15,184 bases of DNA from an uncultured Lachnospira sp. (GTDB lineage Bacteria > Bacillota > Clostridia > Lachnospirales > Lachnospiraceae), in NCBI GenBank assembly GCA_934358235.1, contig CAKRKK010000041.1, positions 1 through 15,184 on the forward strand. Reading direction: 5' to 3'. A program made the position numbers and the translations under genes. Shown here one piece after another: positions 7,144-13,483 of this stretch. The notes below the pieces were generated by a model. The model searched no databases. It saw only the letters and a list, made by a program, of their open reading frames with translations, and was not told where the DNA came from. The stretch's first letter is position 1, and each line of letters begins with the position of its first letter.

Positions 7144-7184
7144 AAAAAGTTCCAGAAACTGTAATACAACAATTTCCGGAACTT
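7142..7184 (-). terminator. Intrinsic terminator of the L,D-transpeptidase-like gene
   Basis: AAGTTCC (7147-7153) pairs with GGAACTT (7178-7184). The stem continues past one A.C mismatch with GAAA/TTTC. On the minus strand the stem is followed by a run of seven T (plus 7142-7148), a classical intrinsic terminator. It lies 84 bp after the stop codon of the gene at 7268. Confidence 0.85.
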
Positions 7185-7267
7185 ATAATCAAATATTATG
7201 TTATGTTTCTGCCATCAGCCTTATCAATGTAGATTGTATAATATACATTGTATATAGTATATATAAC

Positions 7268-7963
7268 TTACTCTTCAAGCTTATCTATATAATTATACTT
7301 CTTGAATTCAGCTATGTGTGCATCAGATGGAATATCGAAATCAGCTAATATTTCAACTACTGTATTAACTCCACAATTATTGTATATCCATTTCGCATCG
7401 GCAGGTGTCATAAATATAGAACCATAGGAAAGACTTGTGCTAATTTTATTGTATTCATCAATATTCATATTTCCGATAGTTTTGGTAAAGTAAGGCGTTG
7501 AACATATATACTCTGAATTATCTAGTCTTGTATTATAATGAGCATATCCTTCATTATCCAGCTTCTTCCATTCAGACTTATCAGAAATTACTGTTGAACC
7601 TGTTTTAATATTCTTATTAACAGCAACATAAAAAGCACGTACGGTAGTGCCTATACCACCATTGCTGTCAATACCTGATATTACAGCTATATTCTTTGAT
7701 ACATTGATTTTAATATGATACGACTGGTTTCTGGCAATATATGCTGTTGTACCTGTATCTGAAGTCTCTGTATTGTATACGGTATCCTCCTGATTCTGCT
7801 CATTTCCAATGTTATCGTTATGCATGCCAATAATTGTCTTATATGCGAATAATATCAGCGCAAACATTAACAATAATATTAATATGTACAAAATCAGATT
7901 GCTACCCTTAAACCATCGTCTTATATCTTTTTTCTTAATGCGTTTATAACCACGTATTTCCAT
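7268..7963 (-). CDS. Membrane-anchored L,D-transpeptidase-like protein, probably catalytically dead
   Basis: Numbering is from a possible TTG start at 7972 (234 aa). An in-frame ATG three codons later, at 7963 (231 aa), is chosen here, and neither has a good ribosome-binding site. A basic N terminus and one span (~26-46) anchor an extracellular domain. From ~85 on (YHIKINVSKNIAVISG, then SEWKKL, STPYFTK, DEYNKIS, ADAKWIYNNCGVNTVVEIL) it follows the YkuD/L,D-transpeptidase fold seen in clostridial enzymes, which cross-link peptidoglycan 3-3. The catalytic motif S-x-G-C-[IV]-R is here SYGSIFM (182-188): Ser185 replaces the nucleophilic Cys and Phe187 the Arg. The upstream catalytic His of the HS.PY segment is Cys157 (CSTPY). 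It may bind peptidoglycan or regulate an active paralogue. The fold is inferred from pattern, the missing residues are read directly, and the function is unknown. Confidence 0.72.
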   Translation of the reverse strand: MEIRGYKRIKKKDIRRWFKGSNLILYILILLLMFALILFAYKTIIGMHNDNIGNEQNQEDTVYNTETSDTGTTAYIARNQSYHIKINVSKNIAVISGIDSNGGIGTTVRAFYVAVNKNIKTGSTVISDKSEWKKLDNEGYAHYNTRLDNSEYICSTPYFTKTIGNMNIDEYNKISTSLSYGSIFMTPADAKWIYNNCGVNTVVEILADFDIPSDAHIAEFKKYNYIDKLEE

Positions 7964-8028
7964 ATTGACCAACCATTATAATTATTCAACATTATCGTCT
8001 ATATTCACTAACATTTATATTAACTTAA

Positions 8029-8076
8029 TTACTAACTTATTTACTAATATATTTACTTACTAATATATTTACTTAG
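8029..8076. repeat. Perfect 16-bp tandem duplication plus a degenerate copy
   Basis: TTACTAATATATTTAC occurs twice head to tail (8041-8056 and 8057-8072), followed by TTAG. A related TTACTAACTTATTTAC (8029-8044) overlaps the first copy. This lies in the 124-bp gap between the cytidylate-kinase-like gene and the L,D-transpeptidase-like gene. No gene or strong hairpin explains it. Confidence 0.7.
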
Positions 8077-8096
8077 AAGATTAAACCATTAATTTA

Positions 8097-8735
8097 TTAA
8101 TCTGAAATACCCTGATTCTTTTCCTTTAGCTCTATAAACTTAAGAATAAGCTCAATGGCACCTTCTATTCCAACAAGACCACTATCTATACAAAGATCAT
8201 AGCTCTTAGCTTCTCCCCACTTCTTACTAGAATAGTAATTATAGTAGCTTGCTCTCTTCTTGTCAGTCTTCTGGATAAGATCTGCAGCCTTAGAGTCATT
8301 CAGCTCGTATAATTTCTTGATTCTTTTAACTCTTTCATCAAGATCTGCTTTAATCCATACACTTACGGCAAAAGGATCATCCTCTAGTGCATAATCTGCA
8401 CATCTGCCAACTATAACACAGGATTCCTTTTCTGCAAGCTTCTTAATTGCATCAAATTGTGCAAGAAAAACCTTATGATTAATAGGCATATCCAGATATG
8501 AATTAGTATAGCCTAATGAATATGTATCCATAACTAAAGAATACAGGAAACTGTTAGTAGGCTTTTCATCCTGTGAGGCAAACAATTCTTCACACAATCC
8601 GCTTTCCTTTGCAGCAAGTTCAAGAAGCTCTTTATCATAGCATTTAATTCCTAATCTTTCTGCAAGCTTCATTCCAATCTCGTGTCCACCACTTCCGAAC
8701 TCACGTCCTATTGTTATTACTGTTCTTCCATCCAT
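8097..8735 (-). CDS. Cytidylate kinase-like family P-loop protein
   Basis: A 212-residue protein of the Cytidylate_kin2-type P-loop family common in clostridia. It begins RTVITIGREFGSGGHEIGMKLAERLG. The P-loop (about 10-21) reads GREFGSGGHEIG rather than the GxxGxGK[ST] of true CMP kinases, so the usual Lys is absent, as is typical for the family. Further landmarks are CYDKELLELAAKESG (about 32-46), CVIVGRCADYALED (~105-118) and an Arg/Lys-rich segment that resembles a LID (VKRIKKLYEL, ..KTDKKRASYYNYYS). The substrate is not established. The name reflects similarity only. A very strong AGGAGG (8744-8749) precedes the ATG at 8735. It is followed by the 16-bp repeats and then the L,D-transpeptidase-like gene, without an obvious terminator. 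Confidence 0.85.
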   Translation of the reverse strand: MDGRTVITIGREFGSGGHEIGMKLAERLGIKCYDKELLELAAKESGLCEELFASQDEKPTNSFLYSLVMDTYSLGYTNSYLDMPINHKVFLAQFDAIKKLAEKESCVIVGRCADYALEDDPFAVSVWIKADLDERVKRIKKLYELNDSKAADLIQKTDKKRASYYNYYSSKKWGEAKSYDLCIDSGLVGIEGAIELILKFIELKEKNQGISD

Positions 8736-8822
8736 AATGCTTACCTCCTCATTGCAATAATGTTAAACATTACGCACTTTTTATTTGTTTTATTATACAT
8801 TAAATTGTATGTAAAATCTACC

Positions 8823-8870
8823 AATTTTTCTTAAATTTTATTTTATTTTAGAAAAATTAACAAATTTTTC
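8823..8870. repeat. Three alternating A/T-rich arms that can pair two ways
   Basis: AATTTTTC occurs at 8823-8830, GAAAAATT at 8851-8858 and AATTTTTC again at 8863-8870. The middle arm can pair with either flank (loops of about 18 and 4 bases). The short-loop hairpin lies just after the stop of the 178-aa gene on the minus strand and may be a weak terminator. All pairs but one are A-T. Confidence 0.35.
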
Positions 8871-8880
8871 AATAATACAA

Positions 8881-9417
8881 CTATTCTGTACCCGCAGAAT
8901 TAATCATATTGTTTAAATATTCTGAAATATCTTTTCCATATTTATTCGAGATAACACTATTCTGACTAGGAGTAACACAAACAAGTCTTACATTGCTGTA
9001 ACCCCGTGTGCCAAACATATAATGCTTAACAATATTAGTTCCTTTAATCCTTTTTATAACCTCATCTGATGGCAGGTTCCTTGTAATAATAATAAACGAT
9101 ATATATGAATACATATGATTCCTGCAGGGCAGCTTATTATCATTCCTTACAAAATGAGGCTCAATCTTTTCAACTGTGAAGCTTAACAAATCATCTAATT
9201 CATTAATTCCCAAATCATCACAATTAATAAAAAATAAATGCTCATAACACTTTACATTCCATAGCTTTGCGGAATCTGTTGTGCTGAATTTATCACGGTT
9301 TTTATAGTTATATGCGTATATGACAAACTTTCTGTTCTCAAACCAGTAATTATGATATATATCAAATGTATCTGATATTCCGTTAAGTATTATATCAATA
9401 AACTCTTTTCTTCTCAT
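8881..9417 (-). CDS. Conserved-looking protein of unknown function (178 aa)
   Basis: I do not recognise a named domain. The 178-residue product has no signal peptide or membrane span and is mixed alpha/beta in character, rich in Tyr, Asn and Phe. Visible landmarks are the N-terminal helix RRKEFIDIILNGISDTFDIY (2-21), YWFENRKFVIYAYNY (24-38), KLWNVKCYEHLFFINCDD (51-68), EPHFVRNDNKLPCRNHMYSYISFIIITR (86-113) and FGTRGYSNVRLVCV (135-148). The strand-like blocks suggest a single globular domain. GAGGAT (9423-9428) precedes the ATG, only 17 bases after the pseudouridine synthase stop, so it is very likely the last gene of the aroB-lspA-rluD unit. I have an impression of similar uncharacterised Lachnospiraceae proteins, but no function can be given. 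Confidence 0.8.
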   Translation of the reverse strand: MRRKEFIDIILNGISDTFDIYHNYWFENRKFVIYAYNYKNRDKFSTTDSAKLWNVKCYEHLFFINCDDLGINELDDLLSFTVEKIEPHFVRNDNKLPCRNHMYSYISFIIITRNLPSDEVIKRIKGTNIVKHYMFGTRGYSNVRLVCVTPSQNSVISNKYGKDISEYLNNMINSAGTE

Positions 9418-9434
9418 ATAATCCTCATTTAAAC

Positions 9435-10367
9435 CTATATATTATTATTTCTTAGTTTTTCAAGCACCCTTTCAAAATATTCTGGAAGTGGTGCACTAAA
9501 TTCAACATATTCCTTAGTTGATGGATGAATGAAACCTAAAACTCCCGCATGTAACGTCTGACCTGTCAGCTTAAAGGGTGATTTTCCACTTCCATATACA
9601 TCATCCCCAAGTAATGGATGCCCTATACTAGACATATGGACTCTTATCTGATGTGTACGTCCTGTTTCTAACTGGCATTCTATATAACTATATTTTCCAA
9701 GCTGCTCTAACACTCTGTAATGTGTAACAGCTCTCCTGCCATTTTTACGGTCAATCGCCATCTTCTTTCTATCAACTGGATTTCTTCCTATTGGAGCATC
9801 AATAACCCCCTCCTGTACGCTAAAGCCATTATGTACAACCGCATAATACTTTCTTGTTATTGAATGTACACTTAACTGGTTTGCAATGAAATTATGCGCA
9901 TAATCATTCTTACACGCAACAAGCACACCTGTAGTATTCATATCTATTCTATGAACAATTCCTGGTCTTAATACGCCATTAATTCCAGAAAGATTATCCC
10001 TGCAATGATACATAAGTGCATTCACAAGAGTTCCTGTGTAATGTCCAGCAGCAGGATGAACCACCATCCCCTTCGGCTTATTAACTATTATTATATCATT
10101 ATCCTCGTATATTATATCTAATGGAATATTTTCTGGCACAATCTGGGGTATTTCAAGCTCCGGTATTGTAACCATTATAATATCATTTTCAGAAATCTTA
10201 TAATTAGACTTAACACTTTTTTCATTAACAGTTATAAGCTCATCCTCAATAAGCTTCTGAATACGTGAACGTGACATATCAGGAAGCTTATCTGAAATAT
10301 ATTTATCTATTCTTGTATTAATATCCTCAGCTTCAACAACAAAGCATTGACTCTTAATATTATCCAT
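9435..10367 (-). CDS. rluD: RluA/RluD-family 23S rRNA pseudouridine synthase
   Basis: A pseudouridine synthase that isomerises uridines in large-subunit rRNA. Numbered from a possible TTG start at 10379 (314 aa), an N-terminal S4 RNA-binding domain (about 22-80; TRIDKYISDKL, SRSRIQKLIEDELITVN) is followed by the RluA catalytic domain. The catalytic Asp146 lies in HRIDMNTTGVLV (143-154), the counterpart of HRLDxxTSG. KPKGMVVHPAAGHYTGTLVNAL (101-122), LETGRTHQIRVHM and GHPLLGDDVYG are further signatures. The ATG at 10367 is preferred here, giving 310 aa. Neither start has a clear ribosome-binding site, so coupling to lspA (58 bases upstream) is possible. Exact target uridines cannot be told from sequence. 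Adjacency to lspA is the classical Firmicute arrangement (B. subtilis ylyB). Confidence 0.9.
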   Translation of the reverse strand: MDNIKSQCFVVEAEDINTRIDKYISDKLPDMSRSRIQKLIEDELITVNEKSVKSNYKISENDIIMVTIPELEIPQIVPENIPLDIIYEDNDIIIVNKPKGMVVHPAAGHYTGTLVNALMYHCRDNLSGINGVLRPGIVHRIDMNTTGVLVACKNDYAHNFIANQLSVHSITRKYYAVVHNGFSVQEGVIDAPIGRNPVDRKKMAIDRKNGRRAVTHYRVLEQLGKYSYIECQLETGRTHQIRVHMSSIGHPLLGDDVYGSGKSPFKLTGQTLHAGVLGFIHPSTKEYVEFSAPLPEYFERVLEKLRNNNI

Positions 10368-10425
10368 CTGCACACACAATGATTTTACTAAATCTATCCT
10401 TTATTTTTGTCAATTTAATTAATAT

Positions 10426-10980
10426 TCATTTCTTATTTTCATTATTATCCACAGACTTTTTAATTGAAAGAAAATCAAATTCATTTTCCTTATATACAAA
10501 AAGAATTAGAATAATAAATGCAATAACAGCTATCGTAACATAACAATCTGCCACATTAAATACAGGGAAGTTAATGAGTTTAAAATATATAAAATCCCTT
10601 ACATAGCCAAATCTTACTCTGTCAATAAAATTACCTGCTGCTCCTGAAACAAGCATTATGCATACAACATACATGGGAAGAAATCTTTTGTTAACCGGCA
10701 TTCTTATAATAACGTATGTAATTACAGCAACAATAATAACCGTCAATATAACAAATGCAATAATCCTGCCACTAAACATGCCAAATGCACTTCCATTGTT
10801 TCTTAGATATGTCAGTGTGAGAACATCCTTTATAATATCTATATCATTTTTCATATATAAATGTTTCTCAGCTATATACTTTGTCACCTGATCTATCTGC
10901 GTTAATACCGCTGTTATTATTATATATAAAACCAGGCTTTTAATATGTAATTTATTATCTTTATTAACCGAATTACTCAT
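10426..10980 (-). CDS. lspA: Lipoprotein signal peptidase (signal peptidase II)
   Basis: A 184-residue membrane aspartyl protease that removes signal peptides from prolipoproteins. It has four predicted spans (about 15-27, 72-92, 102-120 and 145-163). Signatures are DQVTKY (30-35), RNNGSAFGMFSG (60-71), GAAGNFIDRVRFGYVRDFI (113-131) and FPVFNVADCYVTI (138-150). Asp120 and Asp145 are the catalytic pair. A polar, Lys/Asn-rich tail of about 20 residues follows the last span. The ATG at 10980 has AAAGGAAT, overlapping the stop codon of aroB 12 bases upstream, so the two are translationally adjacent. It is followed by the pseudouridine synthase. Confidence 0.96.
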   Translation of the reverse strand: MSNSVNKDNKLHIKSLVLYIIITAVLTQIDQVTKYIAEKHLYMKNDIDIIKDVLTLTYLRNNGSAFGMFSGRIIAFVILTVIIVAVITYVIIRMPVNKRFLPMYVVCIMLVSGAAGNFIDRVRFGYVRDFIYFKLINFPVFNVADCYVTIAVIAFIILILFVYKENEFDFLSIKKSVDNNENKK

Positions 10981-10992
10981 ATACTTATTCCT

Positions 10993-12081
10993 TTATTGTA
11001 ATATATCTTTTAAGGCATCCTTCATCTCTGTATCAGATACCTCATAATCTATATAAGCATTTCCTATATTCTTTAACAGAATAAACTTAATTCTGCCGGC
11101 ATCCATCTTTTTATCACTCTTAGAAACCTTTATGACTGCTCCTGCATCAATCCCCTTTACAGATAATGGAAATTCATACAGCTTAAACATATCTATTGCT
11201 TTTTCGTATTCTGCAGCGTTGATATATCCTCTATTAACTGATATCCTAAGTGCTGCAAGCATTCCAAGAACAACACATTCTCCATGATACAATGAAAAGT
11301 TCATAAGCTTTTCGATTGCATGTCCTAAGGTATGTCCATAATTAAGAAGTGCCCTGTCTCCCTTTTCCTTTGGATCCTTTTCTACAACCTCTCTTTTAAT
11401 ATTACAGCTTACATATATCATATGCTCGAGTGTATCTGCATCAAGTGCTTTAATCTTGTCAGCATTGGTTTCAAGCCAGTTATAGTATTCTATATCTTTA
11501 ATCAGACCATGTTTTATTATTTCACCAAAGCCTGAATTAAATAATCTTCTGCTAAGACTCTTCAATACAGATATATTCATATACACAAGTCTTGGCTGGT
11601 GAAATGCTCCCACCATATTTTTATAAGCTCTGAAATCAACCCCTGTTTTTCCTCCAATACTTGAGTCAACCTGTGCAAGTAATGAAGTTGGTATCTGGAT
11701 AAAATCAATGCCCCTAAGATAGGTTGCTGCTGTGAAACCTGTAAGATCTCCAACAACGCCGCCACCAAGTGCAACAAGCATATCTTTTCTATCAAAATGA
11801 TTCTGTATAAGAAATTCATATACATCCTCAACTGTATTCAGATTCTTATTTTCCTCGCCTGCCTGAAACACATACGTAAACACCTTATTTCCAGTTCTGC
11901 TAAGCTCTGTTTCGACAGTTTTTGCATATAAGGCTGCAACATTACTATCTGATACTATACAAAGCTTTCTTCCTGTAACCTGAAGCTTATTAAATTCCTC
12001 TGCTAATCTGTCGAAGCTTTGTTCGATTACTATATCATACAAAGGCTTTTCCTCATATTTCACATTAATACACTTTGACAT
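10993..12081 (-). CDS. aroB: 3-dehydroquinate synthase
   Basis: AroB converts DAHP to 3-dehydroquinate, the second step of the shikimate pathway, using NAD and a divalent metal. The NAD-binding segment ALGGGVVGDLTGFTAATYLRG and the IPTSLLAQVDSSIGGKTGVDF block are textbook. Metal ligands lie in FGEIIKHGLIKD (Glu), LNYGHTLGHAIE (His) and LYHGECVVLGM (His). I place the start at ATG 12081 (MSKCINV, 362 aa), which has AGAGGAATTAC upstream. The reading frame is open further to 12138, but those 19 extra codons would run into a GC-rich hairpin and have no ribosome-binding site. Between sepF and lspA is not the usual place for aroB, although it forms a tight unit with lspA. Confidence 0.95.
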   Translation of the reverse strand: MSKCINVKYEEKPLYDIVIEQSFDRLAEEFNKLQVTGRKLCIVSDSNVAALYAKTVETELSRTGNKVFTYVFQAGEENKNLNTVEDVYEFLIQNHFDRKDMLVALGGGVVGDLTGFTAATYLRGIDFIQIPTSLLAQVDSSIGGKTGVDFRAYKNMVGAFHQPRLVYMNISVLKSLSRRLFNSGFGEIIKHGLIKDIEYYNWLETNADKIKALDADTLEHMIYVSCNIKREVVEKDPKEKGDRALLNYGHTLGHAIEKLMNFSLYHGECVVLGMLAALRISVNRGYINAAEYEKAIDMFKLYEFPLSVKGIDAGAVIKVSKSDKKMDAGRIKFILLKNIGNAYIDYEVSDTEMKDALKDILQ

Positions 12082-12121
12082 AAGTAATTCCTCTTTCTTT
12101 ATTATATTATCTTTACAGAAA

Positions 12122-12154
12122 CTGCCACCCCTTGACATCTACAAGGAGTGGCAG
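12122..12154 (-). terminator. GC-rich hairpin between sepF and aroB
   Basis: CTGCCAC (12122-12128) pairs with GTGGCAG (12148-12154) and CCTTG (12130-12134) with CAAGG (12142-12146), separated by one C.A mismatch, with a seven-base loop. It begins 12 bases past the sepF stop. On the minus strand only TTTCT follows, so termination may be partial, allowing some readthrough into aroB. Confidence 0.75.
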
Positions 12155-12166
12155 CAATATTATAGT

Positions 12167-12703
12167 TTAAAACTTAGTATCATTATTCTTGAATGAAGTT
12201 AAATCAATGCCACCTGCAACAATCTCAGGTATATCACCTGATATATCTACATTAGGAGGTGTCACCAGGAATATGTAATTAGTAATCTTCTGAAGGTTAC
12301 CACTGATTGCATAGCAGGAACCTGCAGAATAATCTATAATTCTTTGTGCAATATCAACATGTATGCCCTCAAGATTAAGAACAACTGCTTTTCCTGTAAG
12401 TAATGTTTCTGTTATCTCACTTGCATCTTCCATAGATTCTGGTCTGATAACAACAACCTCAAGACCTCTTGAGCTCTGCTTTATAGGAACAACCTTCGCT
12501 CTTGAACTAAATCTTGGCTTATCATTTACTGCAGCAGTATCTTCATTATCATCATTGGATTTCTTAGAGCCTGAAAATAACTTCTTCCTTGAGGATGGCT
12601 TTTCCTCCTCGTCATCATCAAACTCATCATCGTAATCGTAATCATCATCAAATTCATCATCCTGAACCTTAAAAAGATTAAGGAAACCATCAACAAAACT
12701 CAT
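12167..12703 (-). CDS. sepF: Cell division protein SepF
   Basis: SepF binds FtsZ and the membrane and organises the division septum. The 178-residue protein starts with an amphipathic membrane-targeting helix (MSFVDGFLNLFKV). A strikingly acidic Asp/Glu/Tyr linker (15-34) and a basic, Ser-rich stretch come next, then the SepF core (about 81-152), with VVVIRPESMEDASEI, LLTGKAVVLNLEG, AQRIIDYSAGSCYAISGNLQKI and NYIFLVTPPNVDI. The ATG at 12703 follows GGGAGAGAGAG. It lies 55 bases after yggS in the same direction, matching the yggS-sepF order of Firmicutes. The acidic linker is encoded by GAT/GAC-rich runs (about 12602-12660) that look like a trinucleotide repeat on the DNA level. Confidence 0.95.
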   Translation of the reverse strand: MSFVDGFLNLFKVQDDEFDDDYDYDDEFDDDEEEKPSSRKKLFSGSKKSNDDNEDTAAVNDKPRFSSRAKVVPIKQSSRGLEVVVIRPESMEDASEITETLLTGKAVVLNLEGIHVDIAQRIIDYSAGSCYAISGNLQKITNYIFLVTPPNVDISGDIPEIVAGGIDLTSFKNNDTKF

Positions 12704-12758
12704 ACTCTCTCTCCCTATATATATTATTCTTGTGCATGTACATTAATTAATATTATTA

Positions 12759-13460
12759 CTAATTTAATCTGTTTGAATAATCTCTTGCGCCAAATATCGC
12801 TGTACCAACTCTTATATGAGTTGCACCTTCTTCAATCGCAACCATATAATCATTAGTCATACCCATTGAAAGCACATCCATATAGATATTATCAATGTTT
12901 TTAGCATTAATGTCAACACATAATTGCTTTAATTGTCTGAAATATATACGATTATCCTCAGGATCAGCTACATATGGAGCACTCGTCATTAATCCCCTCA
13001 CGCGGATTCCCTTTAATACAGCAATTTCTTTAACAAAAGCCTCGACCTCTTCTGTCTTTAATCCGAACTTATTCTCTTCTAATGCCACATTTACTTCTAT
13101 CAGCACATCAGCTACAATACCTTTCTTTAAAGCCTCCTGGCTTATAGCCTCGGCAAGCCGTAATGAATCAACAGAATGTATCATAGCAGCTCTTCCTACA
13201 ACATATTTAACCTTATTGCGCTGCAGATGTCCTATCATATGCCAGACAATATCATCTGGAAGTGAATCAACCTTATCAACCATTTCCTGAACATAATTCT
13301 CACCAAATTGTCTTATGTTGCAATCATATATTTCCATAAGCATATCCTTAGGCTTTGTTTTACTTACAGCAATAAGACATATTTCCTTTGGATTACGTCC
13401 GCTTTTTTCACACGCTTTAATAATATTTTCCTGTACTATACGAAGATTATCCTTTAGCAC
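12759..13460 (-). CDS. yggS: YggS-family pyridoxal phosphate homeostasis protein
   Basis: A 233-residue PLP-binding TIM-barrel protein (YggS/YlmE/PROSC) that keeps free pyridoxal phosphate and amino-acid pools in balance; it is not known to catalyse a reaction. The PLP lysine is Lys34 in LIAVSKTKP. Other signatures are FGENYVQE (52-59), WHMIGHLQRNK (73-83), VNVALEENKFGL, GLMTSAP, SMGMTNDYMVAIEEGATHIRVGTAIFG (about 204-230). The start codon is GTG at 13460, chosen because GGGAGG lies seven bases upstream. It follows the HlyD-like gene by 23 bases and precedes sepF, so the three are probably one transcript. Confidence 0.95.
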   Translation of the reverse strand: MLKDNLRIVQENIIKACEKSGRNPKEICLIAVSKTKPKDMLMEIYDCNIRQFGENYVQEMVDKVDSLPDDIVWHMIGHLQRNKVKYVVGRAAMIHSVDSLRLAEAISQEALKKGIVADVLIEVNVALEENKFGLKTEEVEAFVKEIAVLKGIRVRGLMTSAPYVADPEDNRIYFRQLKQLCVDINAKNIDNIYMDVLSMGMTNDYMVAIEEGATHIRVGTAIFGARDYSNRLN

Positions 13461-13483
13461 TTCAATGCCTCCCTTTTTATTAA

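Noticed and set aside
8792..8824. TATAAT on the minus strand upstream of the cytidylate-kinase-like gene as a promoter
   Set aside because: The -10 is good (plus 8792-8797), but no -35 at 16-18 bp resembles TTGACA in this A/T-rich stretch. Left uncalled.
12082..12138. N-terminal extension of aroB by 19 codons
   Set aside because: The extended start lies inside the GC-rich hairpin at 12122-12154 and has no ribosome-binding site, whereas ATG 12081 has a good one and gives normal family length.
12481..12500. GGAAC-AACC-TTCG resemblance to an SOS box
   Set aside because: It lies inside the sepF coding region, the half-sites are out of register by one base, and there is no nearby promoter.
12895..13290. 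131-codon open frame on the plus strand
   Set aside because: It is antisense to yggS, a well-supported gene. Low-complexity Ser/Thr/Ile composition is typical of shadow frames.
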